Below, one piece after another: positions 24,152-34,209 of a DNA stretch of 64,000 bases (the first letter of the stretch is position 1; each line of letters opens with the position of its first letter). The position numbers and the translations under genes are program-made. Origin of the DNA: DAIMFL01 sp964372215. Lineage in GTDB: Bacteria; Pseudomonadota; Alphaproteobacteria; Dongiales; Dongiaceae. The notes beneath the pieces were generated by a model that saw only the letters and a program-made list of their open reading frames with translations, was not told the origin of the DNA and did no database searches. The stretch is taken from NCBI GenBank assembly GCA_964372215.1, contig CAYJQC010000007.1, positions 102,831-166,830 on the forward strand, read 5' to 3'.

Positions 24152-25426
24152 TCAGTCCGGCGCGCGCCCGAGCACGAGACTGACATTCTGGCCGCCGAAT
24201 CCGAACGAGTTCGACAGCACCAGGTCGACCTTCGCCTTGCGCGCGGTGTTCGGCACCACGTCGAGCGCGATCGTCGGATCCGGAATCTCGTGATTGATGG
24301 TCGGCGGCAGCAGCTGGTGCTGCAGCGTCAGCACCGAGAACACCGCCTCGACCGCGCCGGCTGCGGTCAGCGTGTGGCCGATCATCGACTTGTTCGAGCT
24401 GACCGGCACCCGGGCCGCCGCCGCCCCGAACACGTTCTGGATCCCCATCGCTTCCATCTTGTCGTTTTCCGGCGTGCCGGTGCCGTGGGCGTTGATGTAG
24501 TCGACATCCGCCGGTTCGATCCCGGCGTCTTCCAGCGCGCCAGCCATGCTGCGGATGATCGCCTCGCCGTTCGGATTGCTGCGCGTGCGGTGAAAGGTGT
24601 CGGCCGCCTCGCTGCAGCCGCGCACATAGGCCAGGATCTCGGCGCCCCGGGCCTCGGCGTGAGCGGGGTCCTCGAGCACCAGGGCGGCCGCGCCCTCGGC
24701 CATGACGAAGCCGTCGCGATTCCGGGCGAATGGCTTGGCCGCCCTTTCCGGCACCTCGTTGGCGGTCGAAAGTGCGGACAGCAGCGAGAAGCGGATCAGC
24801 GCCTCGACATGGATCGAACCGTCGGTGCCGACCGAGAGCGCCGCCTTGGCGCCGCGGCGGATCGCCTCGACGCCGAGCTGGATCGCCGAGGCGCCGGAGG
24901 CGCAGGCGGTGGTGAGCGTGATCGGCGAGCCCACCGTGCCGAACTCGTCGGCCAGCCGATCGGCGATGGTGCCGTTCAGGAAGTCGACATGCAGGTCGCC
25001 GCAATCCTGCGCCGCCGCCTTGAGCAGATCGTCATAGCTGCAGCGTGACTTTTCGCGCCAGCCGGCGCGCGCCGCCAGGCGCCGGCGCTGCGGCCACTCA
25101 TGCTCGAGCGGCGGCGCCGCCAGGAACAGCCCGCCTGGAAAGGCGCCGGTGGCGCCGATGCCGCTTTGCGCCACCGCCTCGCGGGCCGCCTCCTGCGCCA
25201 GCGCCAGGCTGAGCGCCGGCGCGCTGATCGGCGCCACCGGCAGGAAATCGACCGAGCCGCCGATGGTGGTCTTGAGGCCGTCGATCGGAAACCGGATCAG
25301 GCGATGAATCCCCGACTCGCCGGCCGACAGGCGACGCCAGTTTTCCGCCCGGCCGCGGCCGAGCGAAGTCACCACGCCGATGCCGGTGATGGCGACGGGT
25401 CGGCTGGCGGATCCGGTGCGGCTCAT
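24152..25426 (-). CDS. fabF: Beta-ketoacyl-ACP synthase II-like, catalytically intact (FabF type)
   Basis: This 424-residue condensing enzyme extends acyl-ACP with malonyl-ACP. All three catalytic residues are present: Cys175 in 'TTACASGASA', His314 in 'NAHGTGTP' and His351 in 'SMIGHTLTAAG'. It sits in an acpXL-fabZ-ketosynthase-ketosynthase-dehydrogenase operon, where it corresponds to FabF1XL of rhizobia. It is therefore probably dedicated to very-long-chain elongation rather than bulk synthesis. Its partner upstream lacks the catalytic residues, so this is presumably the active subunit. Confidence 0.93.
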   Translation of the reverse strand: MSRTGSASRPVAITGIGVVTSLGRGRAENWRRLSAGESGIHRLIRFPIDGLKTTIGGSVDFLPVAPISAPALSLALAQEAAREAVAQSGIGATGAFPGGLFLAAPPLEHEWPQRRRLAARAGWREKSRCSYDDLLKAAAQDCGDLHVDFLNGTIADRLADEFGTVGSPITLTTACASGASAIQLGVEAIRRGAKAALSVGTDGSIHVEALIRFSLLSALSTANEVPERAAKPFARNRDGFVMAEGAAALVLEDPAHAEARGAEILAYVRGCSEAADTFHRTRSNPNGEAIIRSMAGALEDAGIEPADVDYINAHGTGTPENDKMEAMGIQNVFGAAAARVPVSSNKSMIGHTLTAAGAVEAVFSVLTLQHQLLPPTINHEIPDPTIALDVVPNTARKAKVDLVLSNSFGFGGQNVSLVLGRAPD

Positions 25427-25454
25427 GGACTGAAGCTAGCTGCCGGGCGGCCGT

Positions 25455-26666
25455 CTAGGCAACCGCCTCGACCACCGCCAGCGCCTCGCCCCGATGATGG
25501 CCCCAGCCCGAGACCACGAGGCGATCGACCGGCCCGGCGACCAGCGCCTCCAGCGGGTCGTCGGGCGACAAGGGCGGCATCAGCGCCCGCTCGCCGATCG
25601 CCAGGACCGCAACCGCGAGCGCGGTCGGGAAGGCCGCCTCGACACCGTGACCGAGCGCGCCGGCCAGTCCGCGCACGGTCGAGACCTTGCCGTCCCGCTG
25701 CAGCGCCTCCAGCAGGGCACGCTCCTCCGCGGTGGCCGGGCCGGCGCCACTCGCCGCCGACAGCACCGGCACGCCGCCGCTCGGAAGCAGCGGGGTGATC
25801 GCCTCCCATTGCCGCGAAGCGGTCCGCGCCGATCCGCCATCGCCGCGCCGGGCGCGGTCGCTGTCGATACTGGCCAGCCGCGCCAGCGGCCGGGCACCGC
25901 GGGCTTCCGCGTGGCCGCGCGCCTCCAGCACCAGGAAGGCGCCGGCGCTGCCCAGGCACATGCCACCCGCCGGCCGCCGCCACAGCGGCTGGAACGCGCC
26001 CTGGAGCAGCAGTCCGGCCGGCTGGTACAGGAGCAGGCTGTCCTTGCGCGCGGCGTTGTAGGCGGCGCCCACCAGGAACATGTCGCCCTGGCCGGCGGCG
26101 AGCCGCTCGGCGGCGATGCGCACCGCGTCGGCGCCGGCCGCCTCCTCGCCCATGAAGGTGCGGCTGGAACCGTCGACCCCGTGGATCAGCGAGATGTTGC
26201 CGGCGAACAGGTTGGGAAGCTGCGCCAGGAACAGCGTCGGCCGCAGCTCGCTCGACAGCAGGTCCGCCAGCAGGCGTTCCGGCTCGGCGGCGCCGTCGAG
26301 CGCGCCGAGAATCTGCTCATCGACCGCGACGTCGCGCTCGCCGCCGCCGGCGGCGGCGATCAGGTGGGTCTCGCGCAGCAGGGCCTTGTCGCCGAGGATG
26401 CCGGCGGATTCGAGGGCCATGCCGGCACCGACGCAGCCGTAATGCATCAGCGGACCCATGGCGCGCTGGTCCTGCTTGCGCGGCATCCAGCGATCGAGGT
26501 CGAGCGGCGCCATGGGATGGACGTGGAACGGCGCGAAGCCGGTGCTGTCGACGGCGGCGGCGCGGGCCGCGGGATCGGCGAGCGCGCGCCACTGCGTCGC
26601 AGGATCGGCGCCCAATGCCGTGACCAGGCCGCAGCCGGTGATCCAGATGTCGCGCGCGCCGCTCAT
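25455..26666 (-). CDS. Beta-ketoacyl synthase homologue lacking active-site residues
   Basis: This 403-residue protein has the thiolase fold and length of a ketosynthase. Aligned to its neighbour, the nucleophile position holds Glu175 ('FMGEEAAGADAV' in place of 'TTACASGASAI'), the first His position reads 'LSAASGAGP' in place of 'INAHGTGTP', and the second His is lost around 'GLAGALGHGVEAAF'. It therefore cannot condense by the usual Cys-His-His mechanism. Replacement of Cys by an acidic/amide residue recalls chain-length factors and KSQ decarboxylases of polyketide systems. A heterodimer with the intact ketosynthase is plausible. It occupies the place of fabF2XL in rhizobial clusters. Confidence 0.88.
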   Translation of the reverse strand: MSGARDIWITGCGLVTALGADPATQWRALADPAARAAAVDSTGFAPFHVHPMAPLDLDRWMPRKQDQRAMGPLMHYGCVGAGMALESAGILGDKALLRETHLIAAAGGGERDVAVDEQILGALDGAAEPERLLADLLSSELRPTLFLAQLPNLFAGNISLIHGVDGSSRTFMGEEAAGADAVRIAAERLAAGQGDMFLVGAAYNAARKDSLLLYQPAGLLLQGAFQPLWRRPAGGMCLGSAGAFLVLEARGHAEARGARPLARLASIDSDRARRGDGGSARTASRQWEAITPLLPSGGVPVLSAASGAGPATAEERALLEALQRDGKVSTVRGLAGALGHGVEAAFPTALAVAVLAIGERALMPPLSPDDPLEALVAGPVDRLVVSGWGHHRGEALAVVEAVA

Positions 26667-26673
26667 GACCGGC

Positions 26674-27126
26674 TCAGGCCAAGCCGATGCGCCGCGCGTG
26701 GTCGCGCATCTGATCGCGCAGCGCGTCGGACGGGAACGGCATGGTGCGGAACATGAGCTCGGCCTCGGCGACGGTCTTGCCGTCGCGCTCGATCCGCCCC
26801 TTGGTCACGGCGTAGCCCGAGCCCTCATGCTCCAGCTCGCCCCAGACATCGAGCGTCGTGCCGGGCTCGACGAAGCCGCGCAGCTTCGCGCTGCGCACCT
26901 CCGCCAGGAAGGGCATGCGCGAGAAGCCGTTGATCGCGAGCAGCAGGTGACCGGACGTCTGTGCCATCGATTCGACCAGGAGGACACCGGGCATCAGGGG
27001 GTGGCCGGGGAAATGGCCCTCGAACACCGTCGAGGTTTCCGGCACCTGGGCCCGGCAGCGGATGCGGCCGGGGGCGATTTCCAGCGCCTCGACGCGGTCG
27101 ACCATCTGGAAATACTCGAGCCGCAT
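26674..27126 (-). CDS. 3-hydroxyacyl-ACP dehydratase of the VLCFA cluster (FabZ-like)
   Basis: This 150-residue single hot-dog domain has the FabZ catalytic motifs: His38 in 'FEGHFPGHPLMPG' and Glu52 in 'LLVESMAQTSG'. It removes water from 3-hydroxyacyl-ACP in each elongation round. It stands between acpXL and the ketosynthase pair, matching fabZXL of rhizobia. The start is ATG 27126. It lies 29 bp downstream of acpXL and 8 bp upstream of the next gene, so it is clearly in one operon. Confidence 0.92.
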   Translation of the reverse strand: MRLEYFQMVDRVEALEIAPGRIRCRAQVPETSTVFEGHFPGHPLMPGVLLVESMAQTSGHLLLAINGFSRMPFLAEVRSAKLRGFVEPGTTLDVWGELEHEGSGYAVTKGRIERDGKTVAEAELMFRTMPFPSDALRDQMRDHARRIGLA

Positions 27127-27154
27127 GGCGCGTATCGCTGCCCTGCCAGCCGGA

Positions 27155-27436
27155 TCAGGCGGCCTTGGCCGCCACCAGCTCGTCGATGCGCGTGCACAGG
27201 TTCTTCAGGACGAAATAATCCTCGGCCGACGACTTGCCCTCGTTGACCTGCTGCATCCACTGCTCGATCGGCATCTTGATGCCGAATTTCTTGTCGATGG
27301 CGAAAGTCACGTCGAGAAAATCCAGGCTGTCGATCCCGAGATCGTTGATCGTGTGTGACTCCGGCCGGATCGTCTCGCGGTCGATGCTGCAGACCTCGGC
27401 GATGATGTCCGCGACGGCCGCGAAAGTGTCACTCAT
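27155..27436 (-). CDS. acpXL: Specialised acyl carrier protein AcpXL
   Basis: This 93-residue acidic carrier protein has the phosphopantetheine attachment Ser37 in 'NDLGIDSLDFLD'. It carries the extended C-terminal half 'IDKKFGIKMPIEQWMQQVNEG' and 'EDYFVLKNLC', which distinguishes AcpXL from the housekeeping AcpP. AcpXL carries 27-hydroxyoctacosanoate-type chains to lipid A in rhizobia and relatives. The start is ATG 27436, set by the family N terminus MSDTF; an upstream frame extension is not coding. It precedes the dehydratase and ketosynthase genes, as in Rhizobium and Sinorhizobium. Confidence 0.92.
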   Translation of the reverse strand: MSDTFAAVADIIAEVCSIDRETIRPESHTINDLGIDSLDFLDVTFAIDKKFGIKMPIEQWMQQVNEGKSSAEDYFVLKNLCTRIDELVAAKAA

Positions 27437-27546
27437 GGGCGCGGGTTTCCTCTGCGAATGGCGGATTTGCGCCGACTCTAGGAGAGTCGGCGGGGAATGG
27501 CAATCTTGGCGGCTGTCATAGGCGAGTCGCCGGATTCCGGCCGCGA

Positions 27547-28476
27547 TCAGTCCTTCCAGCGGCGATGCAGCCACAGCCATTGTTCCGGCCGCTCGCGCAC
27601 CCAGCCTTCGATTTCCGCAGTCACGAGGCGCATGGTCTCGGCGATGTCGGACTCGGCATTGTCGGACCGGGGTATGTCGAGCGGGGGCGTCAGGCTGATC
27701 CGGAAGCGGGCGCCGCCGAGCCGTTCCACCCGGGCCCCGTGGACCGGGCAGTCGAAGCGCCGGGCGAGCTTGGCCAGAACCGTGCCGGTCTGGGCCGGCC
27801 GGCCGAAGAACGGCACCAGGACGCCGCGGCGGAAGCGCTGATCGACCAGCATGCCCAGATGGACACCCTGCCGCAGCAGATCGACCGCCGCCAGCGCGCC
27901 CTCGACGCCGCTCGGCAGCAGGCCTCCCTCCCGGTCCCCCGGGCGGCCATGCGCCTCGGCGCGGAGGCGCTTCACCAGTGTCGCCGCCTGCGGGTTGTTG
28001 GGCGGACGGAACAACACCGCGAGCGGCAGGTCGTGGCGTGCCGCCGCCAGCGGCAGCAGCTCCCAGTTTCCGATATGGGCGGAGAAGATCAACGCCGGCT
28101 TGCCGTCGTCGCGCAGCGCCACGAACTGATCGGCGCCGGAAATCTGGATCCGGCCGTCCCGGCTTGGGCGCTCGGGATCGTAGTCCCAGAGCCTTTGCAG
28201 ATGCGGATACTCGGCGACGGTGCGGCCGAGATTGTCCCAGACGCCGCGGATGATCGCCTCGATCTCGGCGGCGCTCTTGTCGGGAAAGGCGCGCCGCAGG
28301 TTGCGGCGGCCGGTGTGGCTGACCGGCAGGCGCGGCCCGATGGTTCGCGCGACCCAGCCGCCGACCGCCGAGGCGGCATCGACCGGGACGATGCGCGCCA
28401 CGACGAACAGCCCGTGCAGCACCACGGCCTCGATCGCGTCGAGCAGGCGATGGGCGAAGGAACGGTGGCGGGCCAC
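27547..28476 (-). CDS. Lipid A-type lauroyl/VLCFA acyltransferase (LpxL family)
   Basis: This 309-residue protein of the LpxL/LpxM/HtrB family has an N-terminal membrane-anchoring helix (about 14-35) and the H-x4-E catalytic motif in 'FSAHIGNWELLPLA' (about residue 135). 'LVDQRFRRGVLVPFFGRPAQTGT' is the family's second block. It transfers an acyl chain from ACP to lipid A on the inner face of the cytoplasmic membrane. Directly upstream of acpXL in the same direction, it is a good candidate for LpxXL, which transfers the very long chain. In rhizobia lpxXL ends the cluster, whereas here it begins it. Confidence 0.87.
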   Translation of the reverse strand: MARHRSFAHRLLDAIEAVVLHGLFVVARIVPVDAASAVGGWVARTIGPRLPVSHTGRRNLRRAFPDKSAAEIEAIIRGVWDNLGRTVAEYPHLQRLWDYDPERPSRDGRIQISGADQFVALRDDGKPALIFSAHIGNWELLPLAAARHDLPLAVLFRPPNNPQAATLVKRLRAEAHGRPGDREGGLLPSGVEGALAAVDLLRQGVHLGMLVDQRFRRGVLVPFFGRPAQTGTVLAKLARRFDCPVHGARVERLGGARFRISLTPPLDIPRSDNAESDIAETMRLVTAEIEGWVRERPEQWLWLHRRWKD

Positions 28477-28647
28477 GATGTCGGGCTCAGGCGAGGAGGA
28501 GAATGTCGCAGGGCATCTGCCGCCGCATGTGCCGTCGCCGACCCATTCCTGTCAAGCCGCGCGGCTTCCGCCCGGCCCGCGCGAAGCGGTCGCGCGGCAG
28601 GCCGCCGGCACCGGGAAGCGGGTTGGTTTCAGCAACGGAATCCCATG

Positions 28648-28677
28648 TACTAGAGTAGCGCCTACTAGAGTAGCGCC
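28648..28677 (+). repeat. Perfect tandem 15-mer in the pgi leader
   Basis: TACTAGAGTAGCGCC occurs twice head to tail, 34 bases before the pgi start codon. It is a short direct repeat that could affect the promoter or leader of pgi, or be a slippage product. Confidence 0.7.
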
Positions 28678-28710
28678 GCGACCTGCCAGTCCGAGCCTGA
28701 GAGAGTATCC

Positions 28711-30351
28711 ATGTCCGACCTGACCCGCTCCGCCGCCTGGGCCGCCCTCGCCGCGCATCACAAGACCCTGGCGCGCGTGCAGATGCGCGACATGTTCGCC
28801 CAGGAACCCGGTCGCTTCGCCCGCTTCTCGCTCGGCGCCGGGCCGCTGTTCCTCGACTATTCGCGCAACCGGGTCACCAATCGCACCTTGACGCTGCTGC
28901 TCGACCTCGCCCGCGAGTCCGGGCTCGACGGCTGGGTCGCGCGGCTGTTCGGTGGCGAGGCGGTCAACTCGACGGAAGGCCGCGCGGCCCTGCACATGGC
29001 GCTGCGCAACCGTGGCAATCGGCCCTTCGCGATCGGTGGCGTCGATGTCATGCCCGGGATCGACGCCGTGCTCGATCGCATGCGCGAGTTCAGCACCGCG
29101 GTGCGCGATGGAAGCTGGACCGGATTCGCCGGCGGCCGGATCACCGACGTGGTCGCCATCGGCATCGGCGGGTCCAGCCTCGGACCGCGCCTCGCGGTCG
29201 ACGCCCTCGCGCCCTACGCGGCCGAGGGCCCGAATCTGCAGTTCGTCGCCAATGTCGACGGCGCCGAGATCGCCGCGGCCCTGGCCGGGCTCGATCCGGC
29301 GACCACGCTCTTCGTCATCGCCTCGAAGACCTTCACCACCGCGGAGACCCTGGCCAACGCCCGGACCGCGCGCGCCTGGTACCTGGACAAGGGCGGCGAC
29401 CCGCAGGCGCTCGACAGGCATTTCGTGGCGATCTCCACCAACGCGGCCGAGATCGCCGCGTTCGGCCTCGACCCGGCCAGGGCCTTCGCGATGTGGGACT
29501 GGGTCGGCGGGCGCTACTCCCTGTGGTCGGCGGTCGGCCTGCCGATCGCCCTCGCCATCGGCTTCGACGGGTTCGCCGAGCTGCTGGCCGGCGCCCACGA
29601 GATGGACGAGCATTTCCGCAGCGCCGAGCCGGCCGCCAACATGCCGGTCATCCTGGGACTTCTGGGCGTCTGGTATGGCGGGTTCTTCGGCGCGGCGAGC
29701 CACGCCATCCTGCCCTACGACCGCCGGCTCGCCCTGTTGCCGGATTTCCTGCAGCAGCTCGACATGGAGAGCAACGGCAAGCGCGTCAGCCGCGACGGCG
29801 CGGCCGTCGACTACCCGACCGGCCCGATCGTCTGGGGCGGCGTCGGCACCGACGGCCAGCACGCCTTCTTCCAGCTGTTGCACCAGGGCGGACGCCTGGT
29901 TCCCGCCGATTTCATCGCCGCGGTCGAGCCGCATCACGGACTGCCCGAGCATCACCGCATGCTCGTCGCCAACTGCCTGGCCCAGGGCGAGGCCTTCATG
30001 CGCGGCCGTACCCTGGCCGAGGCCAAGGCCGATCTCGCCGCCTCGGGCGCATCCGATTCCGAACAGGCGCGGCTCGCGCCGCACATGGTCTGCCCCGGCA
30101 ATCAGCCGAGCAGCACGATCCTGGTGCAGCGCCTCGATCCGCGAAGCTTCGGCGCGCTCCTCGCACTGTACGAGCACAAGGTGTTCGTCCAGTCGGTGCT
30201 CTGGCGCATCAACCCGTTCGACCAGTACGGCGTCGAGCTCGGCAAGAAGCTGGCGACCGGCATTCTTGCCGACCTCGTTTCCGGTGCGTCCTCCGGCGCT
30301 CGCGATTGCTCGACCGATGGCCTGATCGCCCGCTGCCTGGCGCGGCGCTAG
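28711..30351 (+). CDS. pgi: Glucose-6-phosphate isomerase
   Basis: This 546-residue cytosolic enzyme interconverts glucose-6-phosphate and fructose-6-phosphate. The family signatures 'DWVGGRYSLWS' (about 260) and 'FDQYGVELGKKLA' (about 505) are present, together with 'GIGGSSLGPRLAVDAL' and 'MESNGKRVS'. The length is that of the large bacterial Pgi form. The gene stands alone, divergent from the LpxL-family gene, and is preceded by a tandem 15-mer repeat. Confidence 0.96.
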   Translation: MSDLTRSAAWAALAAHHKTLARVQMRDMFAQEPGRFARFSLGAGPLFLDYSRNRVTNRTLTLLLDLARESGLDGWVARLFGGEAVNSTEGRAALHMALRNRGNRPFAIGGVDVMPGIDAVLDRMREFSTAVRDGSWTGFAGGRITDVVAIGIGGSSLGPRLAVDALAPYAAEGPNLQFVANVDGAEIAAALAGLDPATTLFVIASKTFTTAETLANARTARAWYLDKGGDPQALDRHFVAISTNAAEIAAFGLDPARAFAMWDWVGGRYSLWSAVGLPIALAIGFDGFAELLAGAHEMDEHFRSAEPAANMPVILGLLGVWYGGFFGAASHAILPYDRRLALLPDFLQQLDMESNGKRVSRDGAAVDYPTGPIVWGGVGTDGQHAFFQLLHQGGRLVPADFIAAVEPHHGLPEHHRMLVANCLAQGEAFMRGRTLAEAKADLAASGASDSEQARLAPHMVCPGNQPSSTILVQRLDPRSFGALLALYEHKVFVQSVLWRINPFDQYGVELGKKLATGILADLVSGASSGARDCSTDGLIARCLARR

Positions 30352-30623
30352 CGAATCCCCGTCCCGCGCCGGCGAGCCCACCGGCCGGGATGCCCCGCCT
30401 TGAGACCCCCGTGCCCGGCCCGAACTGCCGGGAATCTGCGGCGCTCCGTACGGTGGCCCGGGCCCCGGACCGGTCCAGGGTTTCTTAACCTTCCACCCCC
30501 TAGTCTCGAAGCAATGCAGGTCCACCGTGGCCCCCGGCAGGCCGCGAATCGTGGGCTGCGGCAGGGTCGCGGTCCGGCGGCGTAGCCTCACATTGTTTGC
30601 ACGGGTGCGCGGGAGTCCGCACG

Positions 30624-32123
<1,500 letters not shown>

Positions 32124-32240
32124 CGCCGCCGGCGCGCCGGCCGGCCGCTGCCCAAGTGCAGTGCGCTGACCCGCGGCGCAGGCCGGACGGATCGGTCCGG
32201 ACCGGCGCGCCCGGCGAGCGCGGCTCCGCCGTTACCCCAC

Positions 32241-32801
32241 TCACCCCAGCAGCACCGCCGTCCCCAGCGCCACGAACAGCGCCGCCGCGGCGAACCGGAT
32301 GTTCCTCGCCGGCAGCCGTGCGGCGAGCGCGTGGCCGAACAGGGCGACCGGCACGTTCGCCAGCATCATGCCGAGCGTGGTGCCGGCCACCACCAGGACC
32401 AGGGCGTCGAAACGCGCCGCCAGCAGGATGGTCGCCACCTGGGTCTTGTCGCCCATCTCGGCCAGGAAGAAGCAGACCAGCGTCGCCATGAACGCGCCGG
32501 CGCGCCGCATCCGGGGCTCGGAATCGGCATCGTCCAGGCGGTCGGGCACGAGGGCCCAGGCGCCGACCGCCAGAAACGAGACGCCCACCGCCCAGCGCAG
32601 CCACGCGCCGTCCAGCAGGCTGCCGGCCCAGGCCCCGGCGATCCCCGCCAGGGCGTGGTTGGCCAGGGTCGCCACCAGGATGCCGAGCATGATCGGAAGC
32701 GGCTTGCGGAACCGGGCGGCCAGCAGCAGCGCCAGAAGCTGGGTCTTGTCGCCGATCTCGGCGACCGCCACCACGCCGGTGGAGACCAGGAAGCTGTCCA
32801 T
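32241..32801 (-). CDS. GDT1/TMEM165 (UPF0016) family cation transporter, probably Mn exporter
   Basis: This 186-residue membrane protein has six hydrophobic helices in two homologous halves. Each half carries the family motif E-x-G-D-K-T: 'AEIGDKTQLLALLLAARF' near the N terminus and 'AEMGDKTQVATILLAARF' in the second half. Bacterial and eukaryotic members move Mn2+ (and Ca2+) against protons. The upstream yybP-ykoY riboswitch (32870-33025) strongly supports Mn2+ homeostasis. The ATG at 32801 starts directly at the first helix. Confidence 0.9.
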   Translation of the reverse strand: MDSFLVSTGVVAVAEIGDKTQLLALLLAARFRKPLPIMLGILVATLANHALAGIAGAWAGSLLDGAWLRWAVGVSFLAVGAWALVPDRLDDADSEPRMRRAGAFMATLVCFFLAEMGDKTQVATILLAARFDALVLVVAGTTLGMMLANVPVALFGHALAARLPARNIRFAAAALFVALGTAVLLG

Positions 32802-32869
32802 GGATTGCCATCGTTCGGGGCCGGGCGGACATGGACCGATGGCCCCGACGCGCCCCCGCCCGGCCGGGA

Positions 32870-33025
32870 CCGGGTGCGTCGATGCCAAAGGTCTCGCCAG
32901 GCTCGGGCCGGATTTCTCCGGTCGCCTGCTGCCCGCGCCATGGTGCCGGCGCATCCTGCCGGTACCAAGTCTGTTGACGCGGGCCCCTCTCGGCGTGTCG
33001 GAGGGCGGCTACTCCCCAATGGATC
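32870..33025 (-). ncRNA. yybP-ykoY manganese riboswitch
   Basis: The minus-strand leader of the GDT1-type gene contains the 5' hallmark GGGGAGTAGCC (33007-33017), then GCGTCAACAGACTT, a variable hairpin region, and the 3' hallmark GGCGAGACCTTTGGCATC (about 32881-32899). These are the two loop elements that meet to bind Mn2+ in the yybP-ykoY class. Downstream, CGACGC...GCGTCG (32847-32882) could act as the expression platform. This class normally switches on Mn2+ exporters when Mn2+ is high. Ends are approximate. Confidence 0.85.
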
Positions 33026-33072
33026 GGGCGGAAGCTAGCCCATGACCGGCGATCGGTAAAGCGGGCGTTCCG

Positions 33073-34044
33073 TCACAGCCAACCGGCCCGGCGCAGCCGC
33101 CAGTACAGCCCGCCGCACAGCGCGAAGGTGACCCCGAGCACGGCGAAGTAGCCATAGTGCCATCGCAGCTCCGGCATGAAGTCGAAGTTCATGCCGTAGA
33201 TGCCGGCGATGGCGGTCGGCACCGCCAGGATCGCCGCCCAGCCCGCGAGCTTCTTCATCACCTCGTTCTGGTAGACCGAGGCGAGCAGCAGATTGGCCTC
33301 GAGCGCCGTGGTCAGCAGCTCGCGCAGGGAGTCGATGGTCTCGCTGACCCGGATCGCGTGGTCGTGCACGTCGCGGAAATAGGCATAGGTGCTCTTGTCG
33401 ATCACCGGCACGTCGAAGCGCATCATGCGGTTGGTCATCTCGACGAGCGGCGTCACGATGTGCCGCAGCGACAAGAGCTCGCGCTTCAGCCCGTAGATCC
33501 GTTCCACCATGGCGCGGTCGAAGGCCTTGTCGAAGATGCCCTCCTCGAGCTTATCGACCTCGTCCTCGATGGCGTCGACCACGGGAATGTAGTTGTCGAC
33601 GATGAAATCCATGATGGAGTAGATGACGAAGTCCTGGCCCTTCTTCAGGTTCTTGGGCGAACTCTCGCAGCGCTGTCGCACCTCCTTGTAGGACGCGGAA
33701 GGCCCGTGGCGCACGTTCAGGACATAGCCCGGACCGGCGAAGACGTGGGTCTCGCCGAACTCGACATGGCCGTCTTTAAGCTGCGCGGTGTGCAGCACCA
33801 TGAAGATGGCGTCGCCGTAGACCTCGAGCTTGGGCCGCTGGTGGGCGTTTCGGGCATCCTCGACGGCGAGGTCGTGCAGACCGAAGCGCTTCTGCATCTG
33901 CGTGAGCAGCGCTCGATCCGGCTCGTGCAGCCCGATCCACAGGAACTGGCCCGGCCCGGTCTTGAACTCGTCGAGCTGGTCGATCTCCAGATCCACGATT
34001 CGGCGCCCGCCCTCATAGGCGGCACAGGCGATCACCATGCCCAT
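33073..34044 (-). CDS. corA: Magnesium/cobalt channel protein CorA
   Basis: This 323-residue protein has a large cytoplasmic N-terminal domain and two C-terminal helices. The diagnostic GMN motif ('IYGMNFDFMPELRW') stands at the end of the first helix. The last residues, 'LYWRLRRAGWL', give the usual basic C terminus. CorA pentamers admit Mg2+ (and Co2+/Ni2+) down the membrane potential. It lies immediately upstream of the riboswitch-controlled GDT1 gene on the same strand but is separated by the riboswitch, so the two are probably regulated independently. Confidence 0.94.
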   Translation of the reverse strand: MGMVIACAAYEGGRRIVDLEIDQLDEFKTGPGQFLWIGLHEPDRALLTQMQKRFGLHDLAVEDARNAHQRPKLEVYGDAIFMVLHTAQLKDGHVEFGETHVFAGPGYVLNVRHGPSASYKEVRQRCESSPKNLKKGQDFVIYSIMDFIVDNYIPVVDAIEDEVDKLEEGIFDKAFDRAMVERIYGLKRELLSLRHIVTPLVEMTNRMMRFDVPVIDKSTYAYFRDVHDHAIRVSETIDSLRELLTTALEANLLLASVYQNEVMKKLAGWAAILAVPTAIAGIYGMNFDFMPELRWHYGYFAVLGVTFALCGGLYWRLRRAGWL

Positions 34045-34150
34045 GGCCGGTTCCTTCCCCGTTTGTCGCAGGTGCCGCCCCGCCGGCGCCCGTCGCTCCG
34101 GGGCCGGACCATATCACGGTCGGCACGCGGCGGGGAGCCGCGGCCTGGAC

Positions 34151-34186
34151 AGAAAGCGGGCCGCCCCGCACTTGGCAGGGCGGCCC
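34151..34186 (-). terminator. Intrinsic terminator after the GMC dehydrogenase operon
   Basis: On the minus strand GGGCCGCCC and GGGGCGGCCC form a stem around TGCCAAGTGC, followed by the pyrimidine-rich GCTTTCT. It lies 24 bases after the stop of the GMC oxidoreductase gene. Confidence 0.7.
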
Positions 34187-34209
34187 GTCCGGTGCCAGCC
34201 GAGCGGCGC

